DNA of 64,000 nt from Flavobacterium psychrolimnae (GTDB taxonomy: Bacteria > Bacteroidota > Bacteroidia > Flavobacteriales > Flavobacteriaceae), in the NCBI RefSeq assembly GCF_003312425.1, contig NZ_QNUX01000003.1, positions 1-64,000 on the forward strand, written 5' to 3'. The notes beneath the pieces are model-generated. The model did no database searches and was not told the origin of the DNA. It worked only from the letters and a program-made list of their open reading frames with translations. This document shows positions 25,247 through 34,177 of the stretch, piece after piece. Position numbers and translations under genes: made by a program. Each line of letters starts with the position of its first letter. The first letter of the stretch is position 1.

Positions 25247-25987
25247 ATGAATTTACTAGAGCATATCGACGCGACAAGATTACCCAAACACTTAGCTATC
25301 ATCATGGATGGCAATGGACGTTGGGCAAAGCAGCAAGGACTTTTACGAGCTTTGGGACATGAAAGCGGGACAAAATCAGTGAAAGTAATCATAGAAGCCA
25401 GTGCTAAATTAGGTATTGAATTCCTTACGCTTTACGCTTTCTCCACTGAAAATTGGAACAGGCCAAAACTAGAGGTCGAGACCTTAATGAAAGTGCTTAT
25501 CAACTCCTTGAAAAAGGAACTTACCACCTTACAAAAAAACAACATCAAGCTTAATGCTATTGGCAATTTGGAAAAATTACCAAAATCCGCACAAAAAGAG
25601 CTTCTTGATGTAATAGATAAAACTAAAGATAACATGCAAATGACTCTGACATTGGCGTTAAGCTACGGATCCAGAGAGGAACTTGTCAGTGCGGTTAAAA
25701 ACATTTGCAGTAAAGTTAAAAATAATATAATTTCAATAGACAGTATTGACGATTCCATTATTAATGAGCATCTTTACACGCAAAATTTACCTGACGTAGA
25801 TTTACTAATACGAACAAGTGGAGAACATAGGATAAGTAACTTTTTGTTGTGGCAGATCGCCTATTCAGAATTGTATTTTACTGACATATTGTGGCCAGAC
25901 TTTAAAGAACAAGATTTATATGAGGCTATCATTAGTTATCAAAAAAGAGAACGTAGATTTGGAAAAACAAGTGAACAAATTAAATAA
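25247..25987 (+). CDS. uppS: Isoprenyl (undecaprenyl) diphosphate synthase
   Basis: Cis-prenyltransferase that makes the lipid carrier for peptidoglycan and O-antigen synthesis. The catalytic Asp is in IIMDGNGRWAK, with FSTENW and LIRTSGEHRISNFLLWQ downstream. The chosen ATG at 25247 gives 246 residues and starts 4 bases after the DUF6089 stop. It overlaps the start of bamA. Confidence 0.96.
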   Translation: MNLLEHIDATRLPKHLAIIMDGNGRWAKQQGLLRALGHESGTKSVKVIIEASAKLGIEFLTLYAFSTENWNRPKLEVETLMKVLINSLKKELTTLQKNNIKLNAIGNLEKLPKSAQKELLDVIDKTKDNMQMTLTLALSYGSREELVSAVKNICSKVKNNIISIDSIDDSIINEHLYTQNLPDVDLLIRTSGEHRISNFLLWQIAYSELYFTDILWPDFKEQDLYEAIISYQKRERRFGKTSEQIK

Positions 25988-28649
25988 TTTTTTAGTGTTA
26001 AATAAAAGCATAAAAATAGTCCTTACCGTTTTGATTTTTGGAAGTTTTACACAAGTTAAAGCTCAAGAAAGAGTTCCTTTTGATCAAGGTAAAAAATACA
26101 TTCTTGCCGATGTAGCCGTAGTGGGAGATATCAGTTTTAATTCGCAAACCGTTGTCACTTTTTCTGGTTTGCAAAAAGGACAAGAAATAACTGTTCCAGG
26201 CGAGGAAATTAGTGCTGCTATAAAAAAATTAGGTAAATTAGGTCTCTTTGATGAAATCTCTTTTTATGTAAATAAAATACAGAATGATAGTATTTATCTT
26301 GACTTAAACATTATCGAATTACCTAAATTAAACGAGGTTAAATTTGTAGGAGTTAAGAAAACAAAAACGGAAGGTTTAATTAAAGACAACTCGTTGAATA
26401 AAGGAAAAGTAGTTAATGAAAACTTGATTACGACTACCAAAAACTACATTGAAAATAAATACAAAAAAGACGGTTACTACAACACTAAAGTAAATATTAA
26501 CACCGTCAAAGACACTGCTTCGGTAAACCAAGTCAATATGCTTGTTACTATTGACAAAGGCGATAAAGTAAAAATTCAGAGTATTGATTTTGCCGGAAAC
26601 ACAAAAATATCGGATAATACTTTGCGTAAAGCAATGAAAGATACGAAACAAAAGAAATTTACTCGTATTTTGAAAGCTTCTAAATTTATAAAAGATAAAT
26701 ACAAAACTGATTTAGAAAAAGTAATTGCATCTTACAAGGAAAAAGGATACAGAGACGCGAGAATAATTTCGGATTCTGTAACTTATGATAAGAATAAAAA
26801 TGCGTTAAACATCAAAATTAATGTTGAAGAAGGGAATAAATACTATTTTGGAGACGTTAAGTTTTTAGGTAATACTGTTTATCCTGATCAATTTTTAAGC
26901 AGACTTTTAGGCGTTAAAAAAGGGGATACCTATAACGGTGTTCTTCTTGAAAAAAGAATTGCCGATAAGTCTAAACCGGACGCAGAAGACATTACCAATT
27001 TATACCAAAACAGCGGTTATTTATTTTCTAATGTAAATGCTGTTGAGGTTAAAACTGCAAACGATACCATAGATTTTGAAATACGAATTACGGAAGGTCC
27101 AATCGCTTATTTCAACAAAATTACAGTTACAGGAAATGACAAAACAAATGACCGTGTAATTTACCGTGAATTAAGAACAAAACCGGGAGAGAAATACAGT
27201 AAAGAAGAATTAGTTAGAACTATTCGTGAAATTGGTCAATTAGGATTTTTTGATCCTGAGGCTATCAATCCAGCGTTCAAAAACGTTGATTCAGGAGCGG
27301 GAACTGTTGATATTGAATATCAATTGGTAGAGAAAGGATCGAGTCAAATTGAACTTCAAGGAGGTTATGGCGGAGGTGGTTTCATTGGTACACTTGGACT
27401 GTCTTTTAATAACTTTTCGGCAAGAAACATGTTCAACAAAGATGCTTACAAACCTTTACCAATGGGTGATGGTCAAAAAGTATCGTTACGTTTGCAGGCT
27501 AGTACGTTTTTTCAAACCTATAGCGTATCCTTTTCTGAACCATGGTTTGGCGGAAAAAAACCAGTACAATTCAGCTCTTCTATTTCATATAGCAAGCAGT
27601 TTTTAAATAACTTCATAACGCAGAGAGCGGACAAAACAAAAAGTTTTGATATCCTTACATTATCTGTAGGTTTAGCAAAAAGACTTACTGTTCCAGATGA
27701 TTTCTTTGTATTATCACAATCCATCAGTTATCAGCATTACGCCTTAAATAACTATAATACAGGGTTATTTACATTTGGAAACGGAACTTCCAGAAACTTA
27801 GCGTACACCGTAGGACTTACAAGAAACAGTAAAGGATTGAATCCAATATTCCCTACTTATGGTTCAGAGTTCAGCCTTTCTGCAAAATTAACTCCACCTT
27901 ACTCTTTACTTAATGGTGTAGACTATGGTACGTTAGGAGATCAAGAAGAGTACAAATTGAAGAATACGGTAGACAGACAAAATGTGCCGGATGCCAATGG
28001 AAATATTGTAAATATTGGAGATTATATCGACACGAATGGTAACAAGGTTACTAATTTTTCACAAGCGGCACCTGACGTAAGTAAAGTCGATCAAAAGCGA
28101 TTCAATTGGTTAGAATATTATAAAGTTAAATTCAAAGCTGACACCTACACTAAAATTTATGGTAAATTAGTACTTAGAGCATTAGCTGAATTTGGTTTCT
28201 TAGGATCATACAATCAAGAAAGAGGAGCTGTTCCTTTTGAACGATTCTATCTTGGTGGTGATGGATTGGCTAACTTTTCAATGGATGGTAGAGAGACAAT
28301 CCAGTTAAGAGGATATCCTAATAACTCGTTAACACCTGTTAATAGTGCTGGAGAACAAATTGGAGCCACAGTATTTAATAAGTTCTCGATGGAATTGCGT
28401 TACCCAATTACATTGAAATCATCAGCTTCAATATACGCCTTGGCCTTTATGGAAGCAGGATCATCATTTAGTGATTTTAAAAGCTACAATCCATTCGCTT
28501 TAAGTCGTTCTGCCGGGGTTGGATTACGTGTATTTATGCCTGCATTTGGTTTATTGGGAATTGATTTTGGACATGGATTTGACGCATTACCGGGACAAGC
28601 AAAAGCTAACGGATGGGAAACCCACTTTATCATTGGGCAACAATTCTAA
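25971..28649 (+). CDS. bamA: Outer-membrane protein assembly factor BamA
   Basis: Central subunit that folds barrels into the outer membrane. A signal peptide (IKIVLTVLIFGSFTQVKAQ) is followed by five POTRA domains over about the first 430 residues and a C-terminal 16-strand barrel with the conserved LRGYPNN motif (family VRGF). No ATG fits the signal peptide. GTG at 25971 (overlapping uppS by 17 bases) or GTG at 25995 are the likely starts, and I list the former (892 residues). An upstream ATG at 25920 would add a poor N terminus. Confidence 0.92.
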   Translation: MNKLNNFLVLNKSIKIVLTVLIFGSFTQVKAQERVPFDQGKKYILADVAVVGDISFNSQTVVTFSGLQKGQEITVPGEEISAAIKKLGKLGLFDEISFYVNKIQNDSIYLDLNIIELPKLNEVKFVGVKKTKTEGLIKDNSLNKGKVVNENLITTTKNYIENKYKKDGYYNTKVNINTVKDTASVNQVNMLVTIDKGDKVKIQSIDFAGNTKISDNTLRKAMKDTKQKKFTRILKASKFIKDKYKTDLEKVIASYKEKGYRDARIISDSVTYDKNKNALNIKINVEEGNKYYFGDVKFLGNTVYPDQFLSRLLGVKKGDTYNGVLLEKRIADKSKPDAEDITNLYQNSGYLFSNVNAVEVKTANDTIDFEIRITEGPIAYFNKITVTGNDKTNDRVIYRELRTKPGEKYSKEELVRTIREIGQLGFFDPEAINPAFKNVDSGAGTVDIEYQLVEKGSSQIELQGGYGGGGFIGTLGLSFNNFSARNMFNKDAYKPLPMGDGQKVSLRLQASTFFQTYSVSFSEPWFGGKKPVQFSSSISYSKQFLNNFITQRADKTKSFDILTLSVGLAKRLTVPDDFFVLSQSISYQHYALNNYNTGLFTFGNGTSRNLAYTVGLTRNSKGLNPIFPTYGSEFSLSAKLTPPYSLLNGVDYGTLGDQEEYKLKNTVDRQNVPDANGNIVNIGDYIDTNGNKVTNFSQAAPDVSKVDQKRFNWLEYYKVKFKADTYTKIYGKLVLRALAEFGFLGSYNQERGAVPFERFYLGGDGLANFSMDGRETIQLRGYPNNSLTPVNSAGEQIGATVFNKFSMELRYPITLKSSASIYALAFMEAGSSFSDFKSYNPFALSRSAGVGLRVFMPAFGLLGIDFGHGFDALPGQAKANGWETHFIIGQQF

Positions 28650-28684
28650 AAAACTGCTTTACGATTTTCTAATATAGCATAGTT

Positions 28685-29695
28685 ATGAGGAAACAATTTT
28701 TATATGTATTTTTAGCTTTAATTGCCATGCAAACAATTAACGCGCAGACTAGAGGAAATAAACTGGGCTACATTGATATGGAATACATTTTACAAAATGT
28801 TCCTGATTATACTGAAGCAAAAATTCAATTAGAGCAAAAAGCTCAAAAATGGAAATCGGAAATTGACGCTAAGAAAATTGAAATCAACAAATTAAAAGAA
28901 GCTTTAAAAGCAGAAAAAGCTTTGCTTACTAAAGAATTGATAGAAGAAAGAGAAACCGAAATCAGTTTCCTTGAAAATGAAAATTTAGAATACCAACAGA
29001 AACGTTTTGGTGCCAATGGAGATTTAATCATTCAAAAATCTGTTTTGGTAAAACCAATCCAAGACCAAGTTTTTACAGCAGTTCAAGATATTGCAGAACG
29101 ATTGAAGTATGATTTCATATTTGATAAAACTTCCGACTTGACGATGCTTTTTGCAAACAAAAGATTTGACATCAGTGATCAGGTTTTACGCGTTTTGAAC
29201 CGTACTGAAAAAAGGGAGCAACTGACCAAAAAACAGCAAAAAGAAGCGGAAGCAAGAGAAAGTAAAGAAGATGCATTAGATGACAATCCGGCTTTGGCTG
29301 AACGCCAAAAATTGTTAGACGATAAAAAAGCTGCAAGAGACAAAGTTCTAGAAGACCGAAAACTACTTCAAGAGCAAAAGAAAAAAGAATTTGACGACAA
29401 AAGAAAACAAATTCAAGCAGACAGGGAAGCTAAAAAAAATGGCACGGTTTCTGCAAATGTTAAAAAAGAAGACGCACCAACCAGTTCAACTGAAAATAAT
29501 GAGGCTGCAACAATTGCAGATGATGTGAAACAAAAGCAAGCTGACGCGAGAGCCAAAACATTAGAAGACCGTAAAAAAGTCTTGGAGGACCGCAAAAAAG
29601 TTTTAGAAGAAAGAAGAAAAAAAATACTGGAAGACAGAGAAGCGCTGAAGAAAGCGAAAGAAGAAAAATTAAAAGAAAATACAAACAATAATTAA
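28685..29695 (+). CDS. OmpH/Skp-family periplasmic chaperone with long charged tail
   Basis: A 336-residue exported protein. The signal peptide ends INAQ, then KLGYIDMEYILQNVPDY, the OmpH/Skp start, and a coiled coil. Family members are usually about 170 residues. This one has an added C-terminal half that is almost pure Lys/Glu/Asp/Arg with repeated EDRKK units (LEDRKKVLEDRKKVLEERRK). Role: it holds unfolded outer-membrane proteins for BamA, which lies directly upstream. The tail is of unknown function. Confidence 0.88.
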   Translation: MRKQFLYVFLALIAMQTINAQTRGNKLGYIDMEYILQNVPDYTEAKIQLEQKAQKWKSEIDAKKIEINKLKEALKAEKALLTKELIEERETEISFLENENLEYQQKRFGANGDLIIQKSVLVKPIQDQVFTAVQDIAERLKYDFIFDKTSDLTMLFANKRFDISDQVLRVLNRTEKREQLTKKQQKEAEARESKEDALDDNPALAERQKLLDDKKAARDKVLEDRKLLQEQKKKEFDDKRKQIQADREAKKNGTVSANVKKEDAPTSSTENNEAATIADDVKQKQADARAKTLEDRKKVLEDRKKVLEERRKKILEDREALKKAKEEKLKENTNNN

Positions 29696-29716
29696 TTACT
29701 TAATATTTTAAAAACG

Positions 29717-30217
29717 ATGAAACAAATCAAAACTCTACTAATTGCTGCAATTTTAATGTTAGGAGCAAATCAAACAATGAATGCACAAGCAAAAACAGCT
29801 CATGTTGATGTAAGTGAAATTATGACAAAAATGCCAGCAATGTTAGATGCTCAAAAACAATTAGATAAATTGAGTACTACTTATGATGCTGATTACAAAA
29901 AAATGGTTGAAGAATACCAAGCAAAATTAAAAAAATACGAAGCTGAAGCTGCAACTGTTACTGAAGCTGTAAACGGAGATCGTTCTAAAGAAGTGCAGGA
30001 TATGCAAAAAAGAATTGTTGATTTTAGAGACAATGCTCAAAAAGAATTACAACAAAAAGAATCTGATATCGTAAAACCATTAATGGAAAAAGTGAGAGCT
30101 TCTATCCAAAAAGTAGGTAAAGCAAAAGGATTCCAATATGTTCTTGATGGTTCTTCTCTTTTACTTGCTGATGGTCCAAACTTGACTATGGATGTAAAAA
30201 AAGATTTAGGTTTTTAA
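29717..30217 (+). CDS. OmpH/Skp-family periplasmic chaperone
   Basis: The compact paralogue of the previous gene, 166 residues. Signal peptide MLGANQTMNAQA, then TAHVDVSEIMTKMPAMLDAQ and a coiled coil (residues about 50-120), ending FQYVLDGSSLLLADG. It lies 21 bases after the first copy and closes the envelope run with a terminator. Confidence 0.92.
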   Translation: MKQIKTLLIAAILMLGANQTMNAQAKTAHVDVSEIMTKMPAMLDAQKQLDKLSTTYDADYKKMVEEYQAKLKKYEAEAATVTEAVNGDRSKEVQDMQKRIVDFRDNAQKELQQKESDIVKPLMEKVRASIQKVGKAKGFQYVLDGSSLLLADGPNLTMDVKKDLGF

Positions 30218-30240
30218 AAAAATCATTAATCGTACTAAAA

Positions 30241-30278
30241 ACTGCTCAACCTAAGATAGGATTGAGCAGTTTTTTTTT
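30241..30278 (+). terminator. Terminator of the bamA-ompH run
   Basis: ACTGCTCAA pairs with TTGAGCAGT, with an inner CCTA/TAGG stem, followed by eight T. Located 24 bases after the second ompH stop. Confidence 0.9.
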
Positions 30279-30329
30279 GTTTAAAACAAATCATAGGAAA
30301 TTTAAATCGTAGCATGTAACTTTGTTTTT

Positions 30330-31109
30330 ATGAATAGCAATAATCAACCTATAGGAATCTTTGACTCAGGTATTGGAGGAACTTCCATTTGGTCTGCGAT
30401 TCATCAATTGCTGCCAAATGAAAAAACAATATATCTCGCAGACAGTAAAAATGCGCCTTACGGACAAAAATCTAAAAAGGAAATTATTGAACTGAGCATG
30501 AAGAATACCGACTTCTTACTTGAGATGAACTGTAAATTAATAGTAGTGGCCTGCAATACCGCAACCACGAATGCGATTCAGGAATTAAGAGCAAAATATA
30601 ATGTTCCTTTCATAGGAATAGAACCGGCTATAAAACCAGCAGTCACACATTCGAAAACACAGATTATAGGAATCTTGGCAACACAAGGAACGCTGAACAG
30701 TGAGCTTTTCAATAAAACCACTGAGAAGTACCAAGACACTAAAATAATTGAACAGGTAGGTCACGGATTAGTTCAGCTAATTGAAAATGGAGAAATCAAT
30801 TCACCCGAAATAACTAAACTGCTTCACTCCTATTTACAGCCAATGATTGAAGCTAATATTGATTATTTAGTTTTAGGTTGCAGCCACTATCCCTATTTGA
30901 TTCCGCAGATAAAAAAAATCCTTCCGGAACACATTCAAATTATAGATTCAGGGGAAGCTGTTGCTAAGCAAACACAAAATATACTTCGGGAAAAAGTAGG
31001 ATTTGCGTCCGTTGAGGAGAAGCAACCTATTTTTTACACCAATACAAATCCTAAAGTTTTAAGTGAAATATTGGAAAATAAATATATGGTTTTACAGAAA
31101 GAATTCTAG
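30330..31109 (+). CDS. murI: Glutamate racemase
   Basis: Interconverts L- and D-glutamate for peptidoglycan. The 259-residue enzyme has the catalytic Cys motifs VACNTATTNA and LGCSHYPYL, plus IGIFDSGIGGTS at the start (family FDSGxGG). A TAACTTTG box at 30317-30324 lies only 5 bases before the ATG, which would make the transcript nearly leaderless if it is used. It is separated from ompH by a strong terminator. Confidence 0.96.
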   Translation: MNSNNQPIGIFDSGIGGTSIWSAIHQLLPNEKTIYLADSKNAPYGQKSKKEIIELSMKNTDFLLEMNCKLIVVACNTATTNAIQELRAKYNVPFIGIEPAIKPAVTHSKTQIIGILATQGTLNSELFNKTTEKYQDTKIIEQVGHGLVQLIENGEINSPEITKLLHSYLQPMIEANIDYLVLGCSHYPYLIPQIKKILPEHIQIIDSGEAVAKQTQNILREKVGFASVEEKQPIFYTNTNPKVLSEILENKYMVLQKEF

Positions 31110-31119
31110 AAAAACACAG

Positions 31120-31638
31120 CTACTCTTCCTCTTTAAACCAACTCGAATACATTACATAATTATTCGAAATACGTTCAATTTCTCCGGCAAAGTCAGATTG
31201 GTCGATGTCTTTCACCTTTTTGGCAGGAACTCCCGCCCAGATTGAGCCTGATGCTACCACTGTGTTTTGAGTAATAACAGCTCCGGCAGCAACAATCGAA
31301 TTGCTTTCGATGACACAATTATCCATAACGATGGCTCCCATTCCTATTAGCACATTATCGTGAACAACACATCCATGTACAATGGCATTATGACCAATAG
31401 AAACATTATTTCCTATAATAGTTGGGTGTTTTTTGTAGGTGCAATGAATAACAGCTCCATCTTGAATGTTTACTTTATTTCCAATTTTGATGAAATTGAC
31501 ATCGCCACGAATTACTGCGTTAAACCAAACACTGCAATTTTCACCAAAAGAGACATCGCCTATAATAGTGGCATTTTCGGCAACATAACAGTCTTCAGGA
31601 ATAGAAGGCGATTTGCCGTTAACAGATTTTATTAGCAT
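31120..31638 (-). CDS. Gamma carbonic anhydrase-like hexapeptide protein
   Basis: A 172-residue left-handed beta-helix built of hexapeptide turns (for example ATIIGDVSFGENCSVW). Candidate zinc-binding His residues are in IHCTYKK, GHNAIVHGC. The family (YrdA/PaaY-like) binds metal, but many members lack measurable carbonic anhydrase activity. The substrate is uncertain. It is convergent with murI, with stops 10 bases apart. Confidence 0.88.
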   Translation of the reverse strand: MLIKSVNGKSPSIPEDCYVAENATIIGDVSFGENCSVWFNAVIRGDVNFIKIGNKVNIQDGAVIHCTYKKHPTIIGNNVSIGHNAIVHGCVVHDNVLIGMGAIVMDNCVIESNSIVAAGAVITQNTVVASGSIWAGVPAKKVKDIDQSDFAGEIERISNNYVMYSSWFKEEE

Positions 31639-31649
31639 GAGGATATGAA

Positions 31650-32648
31650 TTAATTAATTGCCGGACAATTACAATCGTATTTTACAGGTTTGCAAAACAA
31701 ATCGATTCCTAAAGTGATTTGGTGATAGCCACCATTATCAAACTTTACGGCTCCGGACAACTGAGAATAGGTATAAGCAAACATAAACTTATCAAAATTT
31801 ACACCGACAATAGGTGTGATGTATTGTAGTTTTTGCTTGGAAATTGTATTTCCATTAATATATTCAGCACCATCAAAACTTCTTCGGTAGGACAATCCGC
31901 CCCAAACTCTTCCAAAATCTAGATTTTTGTATGCTTTCAAATTGATATCAATGGCTTTTTCATTTGTTTTTTCAACCATTTGAAATAAAACAGAAGGCTC
32001 CCATAATATTTTGTCTCGATTTCCAAAAATGTAACCTGCACTCAATAAATATTTCCTCAAATTATCACTTTCATATTCCGTATAAATATCTCTTCTTGTC
32101 TCTATGACATTTTTCACAGTTGCATGCGCATAAAAATCAAGGAAATTATACGAAGCACCAATATCAACATTAAAATAAGAATCCTTTTGCACCACAGTTC
32201 CATCAATAATTGGATCAAAATCACCGGATTGTCTAAATTCCGTTTCGTCCAATTGACTTTGAATCAAACCAGCACTCATACCAAAAGATAATTGGTTTAA
32301 GTCAATTTCATCTCTGGAAAACATTAGATGATAGGCATACGTAAATTTGACTCCTTTTTGGGAATGGTACCCGTTTTTATCATTAAATAGTATAATCCCA
32401 GCTCCAGCTTTTTCACCTACTCTTCCATTAAAACTTAATGTTTGCAATTCAGGTGCGTCCTTCTGATCGAACCATTGCTTACGACCGGTTAATCTTATTT
32501 TAGCACAATTTGCAGCACCAGCCATTGACGGATGTATCAGGTAATAATTATCAGATAAATAATCCGAATACACAGGAATTCCTTCTTGTGCAAAAGAATA
32601 ATTTGTTATAAATAATAGTGCAGCTAGAATTTTAATTTTATGATACAT
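31650..32648 (-). CDS. Type IX secretion PorP/SprF-family membrane protein
   Basis: A 332-residue outer-membrane protein. Signal peptide ILAALLFITNYSFAQ (start at ATG 32646-32648), then PVYSDYLSDNYYLIHPSMAGAANC, the PorP/SprF family N terminus (pattern yxhNpAyaG), followed by barrel strands and an unusual Cys-containing tail (FCKPVKYDCNC). SprF-like proteins help secrete or anchor type IX cargo. The cognate large adhesin usually lies next to such genes but is not here. Confidence 0.88.
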   Translation of the reverse strand: MYHKIKILAALLFITNYSFAQEGIPVYSDYLSDNYYLIHPSMAGAANCAKIRLTGRKQWFDQKDAPELQTLSFNGRVGEKAGAGIILFNDKNGYHSQKGVKFTYAYHLMFSRDEIDLNQLSFGMSAGLIQSQLDETEFRQSGDFDPIIDGTVVQKDSYFNVDIGASYNFLDFYAHATVKNVIETRRDIYTEYESDNLRKYLLSAGYIFGNRDKILWEPSVLFQMVEKTNEKAIDINLKAYKNLDFGRVWGGLSYRRSFDGAEYINGNTISKQKLQYITPIVGVNFDKFMFAYTYSQLSGAVKFDNGGYHQITLGIDLFCKPVKYDCNCPAIN

Positions 32649-32790
32649 TGAAATATTTTTTAGCAAAATGAATAATTCCAAATCAATATTAAGCTAGATA
32701 AAATAATGATTTCCCCAATTTAAAAATTAAACTAAAGTTAATTTATTCATTAAAAAATCAAATATAGTTATTCGTAGAAAATAACTTTAG

Positions 32791-32798
32791 TAAATTTG
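32791..32798 (+). promoter_or_regulatory. -7 box of the NifU-domain gene
   Basis: TAAATTTG matches the Bacteroidota -7 consensus, 17 bases before the ATG. The -33 element is weak (TTATTCG region). Confidence 0.4.
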
Positions 32799-32815
32799 TG
32801 AAAATTTCAAAAGCC

Positions 32816-33715
32816 ATGAACAAAGTTACTATAAAAGAAACACAAAACCCAACGATATTAAAGTTTGAATTTCAAGATTTTATCACTCAAAATGAAAGTT
32901 TTGAATTTAAAAATATTGACGAAGCAAAAACTTCTCCATTAGCGCAACAATTGTTTTATTTACCGTTTGTAAAAACAGTTTATATCTCCGGTAATTTTAT
33001 CGCAATCGAAAAATACAGTATTGTAGAATGGGACGATGTAAAAGATGCCGTTGCAGAACAAATGGAAAAATTTGTAAACGATGGCGGAACAATTATCACT
33101 GTTGATGAAAATAAAACAAAAAAACAGCCTGTCACAGTTTATGGGGAAACTACTCCAAACCCTTCAGCATTAAAATTTGTCGTGAGTAAAATGCTGACTA
33201 AAAATGCGATTGAATTCAAAAATATTGATCAAACTGCTGCTTCACCTTTAGCCAAAGAACTTTTCAAATTTCCTTACGTAAAAGAAATTTTCATTGACGA
33301 AAACTACATTTCTGTAACTAAATATGAAATCAATGATTGGCAAGAAATCACTTTAGAACTTAGAAGTTTCATCAAACAATATATTGAAAACGGAGGAACT
33401 GTTTTAGATGAAAATTATGTTGCTGCAGTTACCGCAGAAGAAACTGTTAAGGCAAAAGAATTTGATAATCTGGATGTAACCTCACAACAAATCATCAATA
33501 TTTTAGAAGAATATGTAAAACCTGCCGTACAAGCTGATGGTGGAAATATCGCCTTTGATTCATATAACGAAAATGACAAAACCGTAAAAGTGATTTTGCA
33601 AGGTGCCTGCAGCGGTTGTCCTTCTTCTACTTTTACATTAAAAAGCGGTATCGAAAACATGTTGAAAAGCATGCTGAATGACGAAAGCATCAAGGTTGAA
33701 GCAATAAACGCATAA
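32816..33715 (+). CDS. NifU-domain iron-sulfur scaffold with two Nfu N-terminal domains
   Basis: A 299-residue protein. Residues about 3-90 and 100-195 are two copies of the Nfu_N domain (each with NPTILKFEF or NPSALKFVV, SPLAQQLFYLPFVK or SPLAKELFKFPYVK). Residues about 225-295 are a NifU C-terminal domain with the cluster-binding CxxC in GACSGCPSSTFTLK. It probably stores or transfers Fe-S clusters. The start is the ATG at 32816; the upstream GTG at 32798 lies in the -7 box. Confidence 0.93.
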   Translation: MNKVTIKETQNPTILKFEFQDFITQNESFEFKNIDEAKTSPLAQQLFYLPFVKTVYISGNFIAIEKYSIVEWDDVKDAVAEQMEKFVNDGGTIITVDENKTKKQPVTVYGETTPNPSALKFVVSKMLTKNAIEFKNIDQTAASPLAKELFKFPYVKEIFIDENYISVTKYEINDWQEITLELRSFIKQYIENGGTVLDENYVAAVTAEETVKAKEFDNLDVTSQQIINILEEYVKPAVQADGGNIAFDSYNENDKTVKVILQGACSGCPSSTFTLKSGIENMLKSMLNDESIKVEAINA

Positions 33716-33831
33716 ACACACAGAACACTATTTACTTGAAAATCTTTATGTTACATGAAATATTTATCTTTTTTAAATGTTCTATTTAAAAAAAATTGGT
33801 AAATTTATGTTTCACTTAACAAATAGAAATC

Positions 33832-34032
33832 ATGTCAATATTAAAAGTAATTGAAATACTTTCAAGCTCAGAAATTAGCTGGGAAGATGCAGCTCGAAAA
33901 GGAGTTGCTAAGGCGTCAAAATCCGTAAAACACATCCGTTCTGTCTATATTCATGAACAAAGTGCAACAGTAAGCGATGGCGCCATTACAGAATTTCGAG
34001 TGAATCTCAAATTGACTTTCGAACTCGAATAA
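33832..34032 (+). CDS. Dodecin family protein
   Basis: A 66-residue protein that assembles into hollow dodecamers storing flavins. The N terminus MSILKVIEILSSSEISWEDA and the strand-rich end FRVNLKLTFELE fit the family, and the length is typical. It is a single gene, ended by a strong terminator. Confidence 0.92.
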   Translation: MSILKVIEILSSSEISWEDAARKGVAKASKSVKHIRSVYIHEQSATVSDGAITEFRVNLKLTFELE

Positions 34033-34051
34033 AGAACTTAACAAAAAAATC

Positions 34052-34080
34052 AAAGCGTTTCATTCGAGACGCTTTTTTTT
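34052..34080 (+). terminator. Terminator of the dodecin gene
   Basis: AAAGCGTTTC pairs with GAGACGCTTT (one G-T pair) around ATTC, followed by eight T. It abuts the structured element that follows. Confidence 0.88.
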
Positions 34081-34166
34081 AGAAGCTATTTCCCGCCATC
34101 CGTTGCAATCTTTCCTGCCCTGAAAAAGCTCAGGACCAGAAAGGATTTCCACTACTACCGGGGCTA
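34081..34166 (-). ncRNA. Structured intergenic element, copy B
   Basis: On the minus strand it reads TAGCCCCGGTAGTAGTGGAA... and ends GGCGGGAAATAGCTTCT. Conserved with copy A (3630-3773) at both ends: TAGCCC-G-T-G-AGT at the start and TTG-AACG-A-GC-GGA-TAGCT-CT at the end. The centre is a different hairpin (CTTTC...CCTGA/TCAGG...GAAAG). CCCCG can pair with CGGGA and TAGC with GCTA. This covariation without central conservation is the best evidence for an RNA structure. Possible Flavo-1 family from memory. The plus-strand gene at 34178 begins only 12 bases past it. Confidence 0.6.
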
Positions 34167-34177
34167 AAAACGACCCT

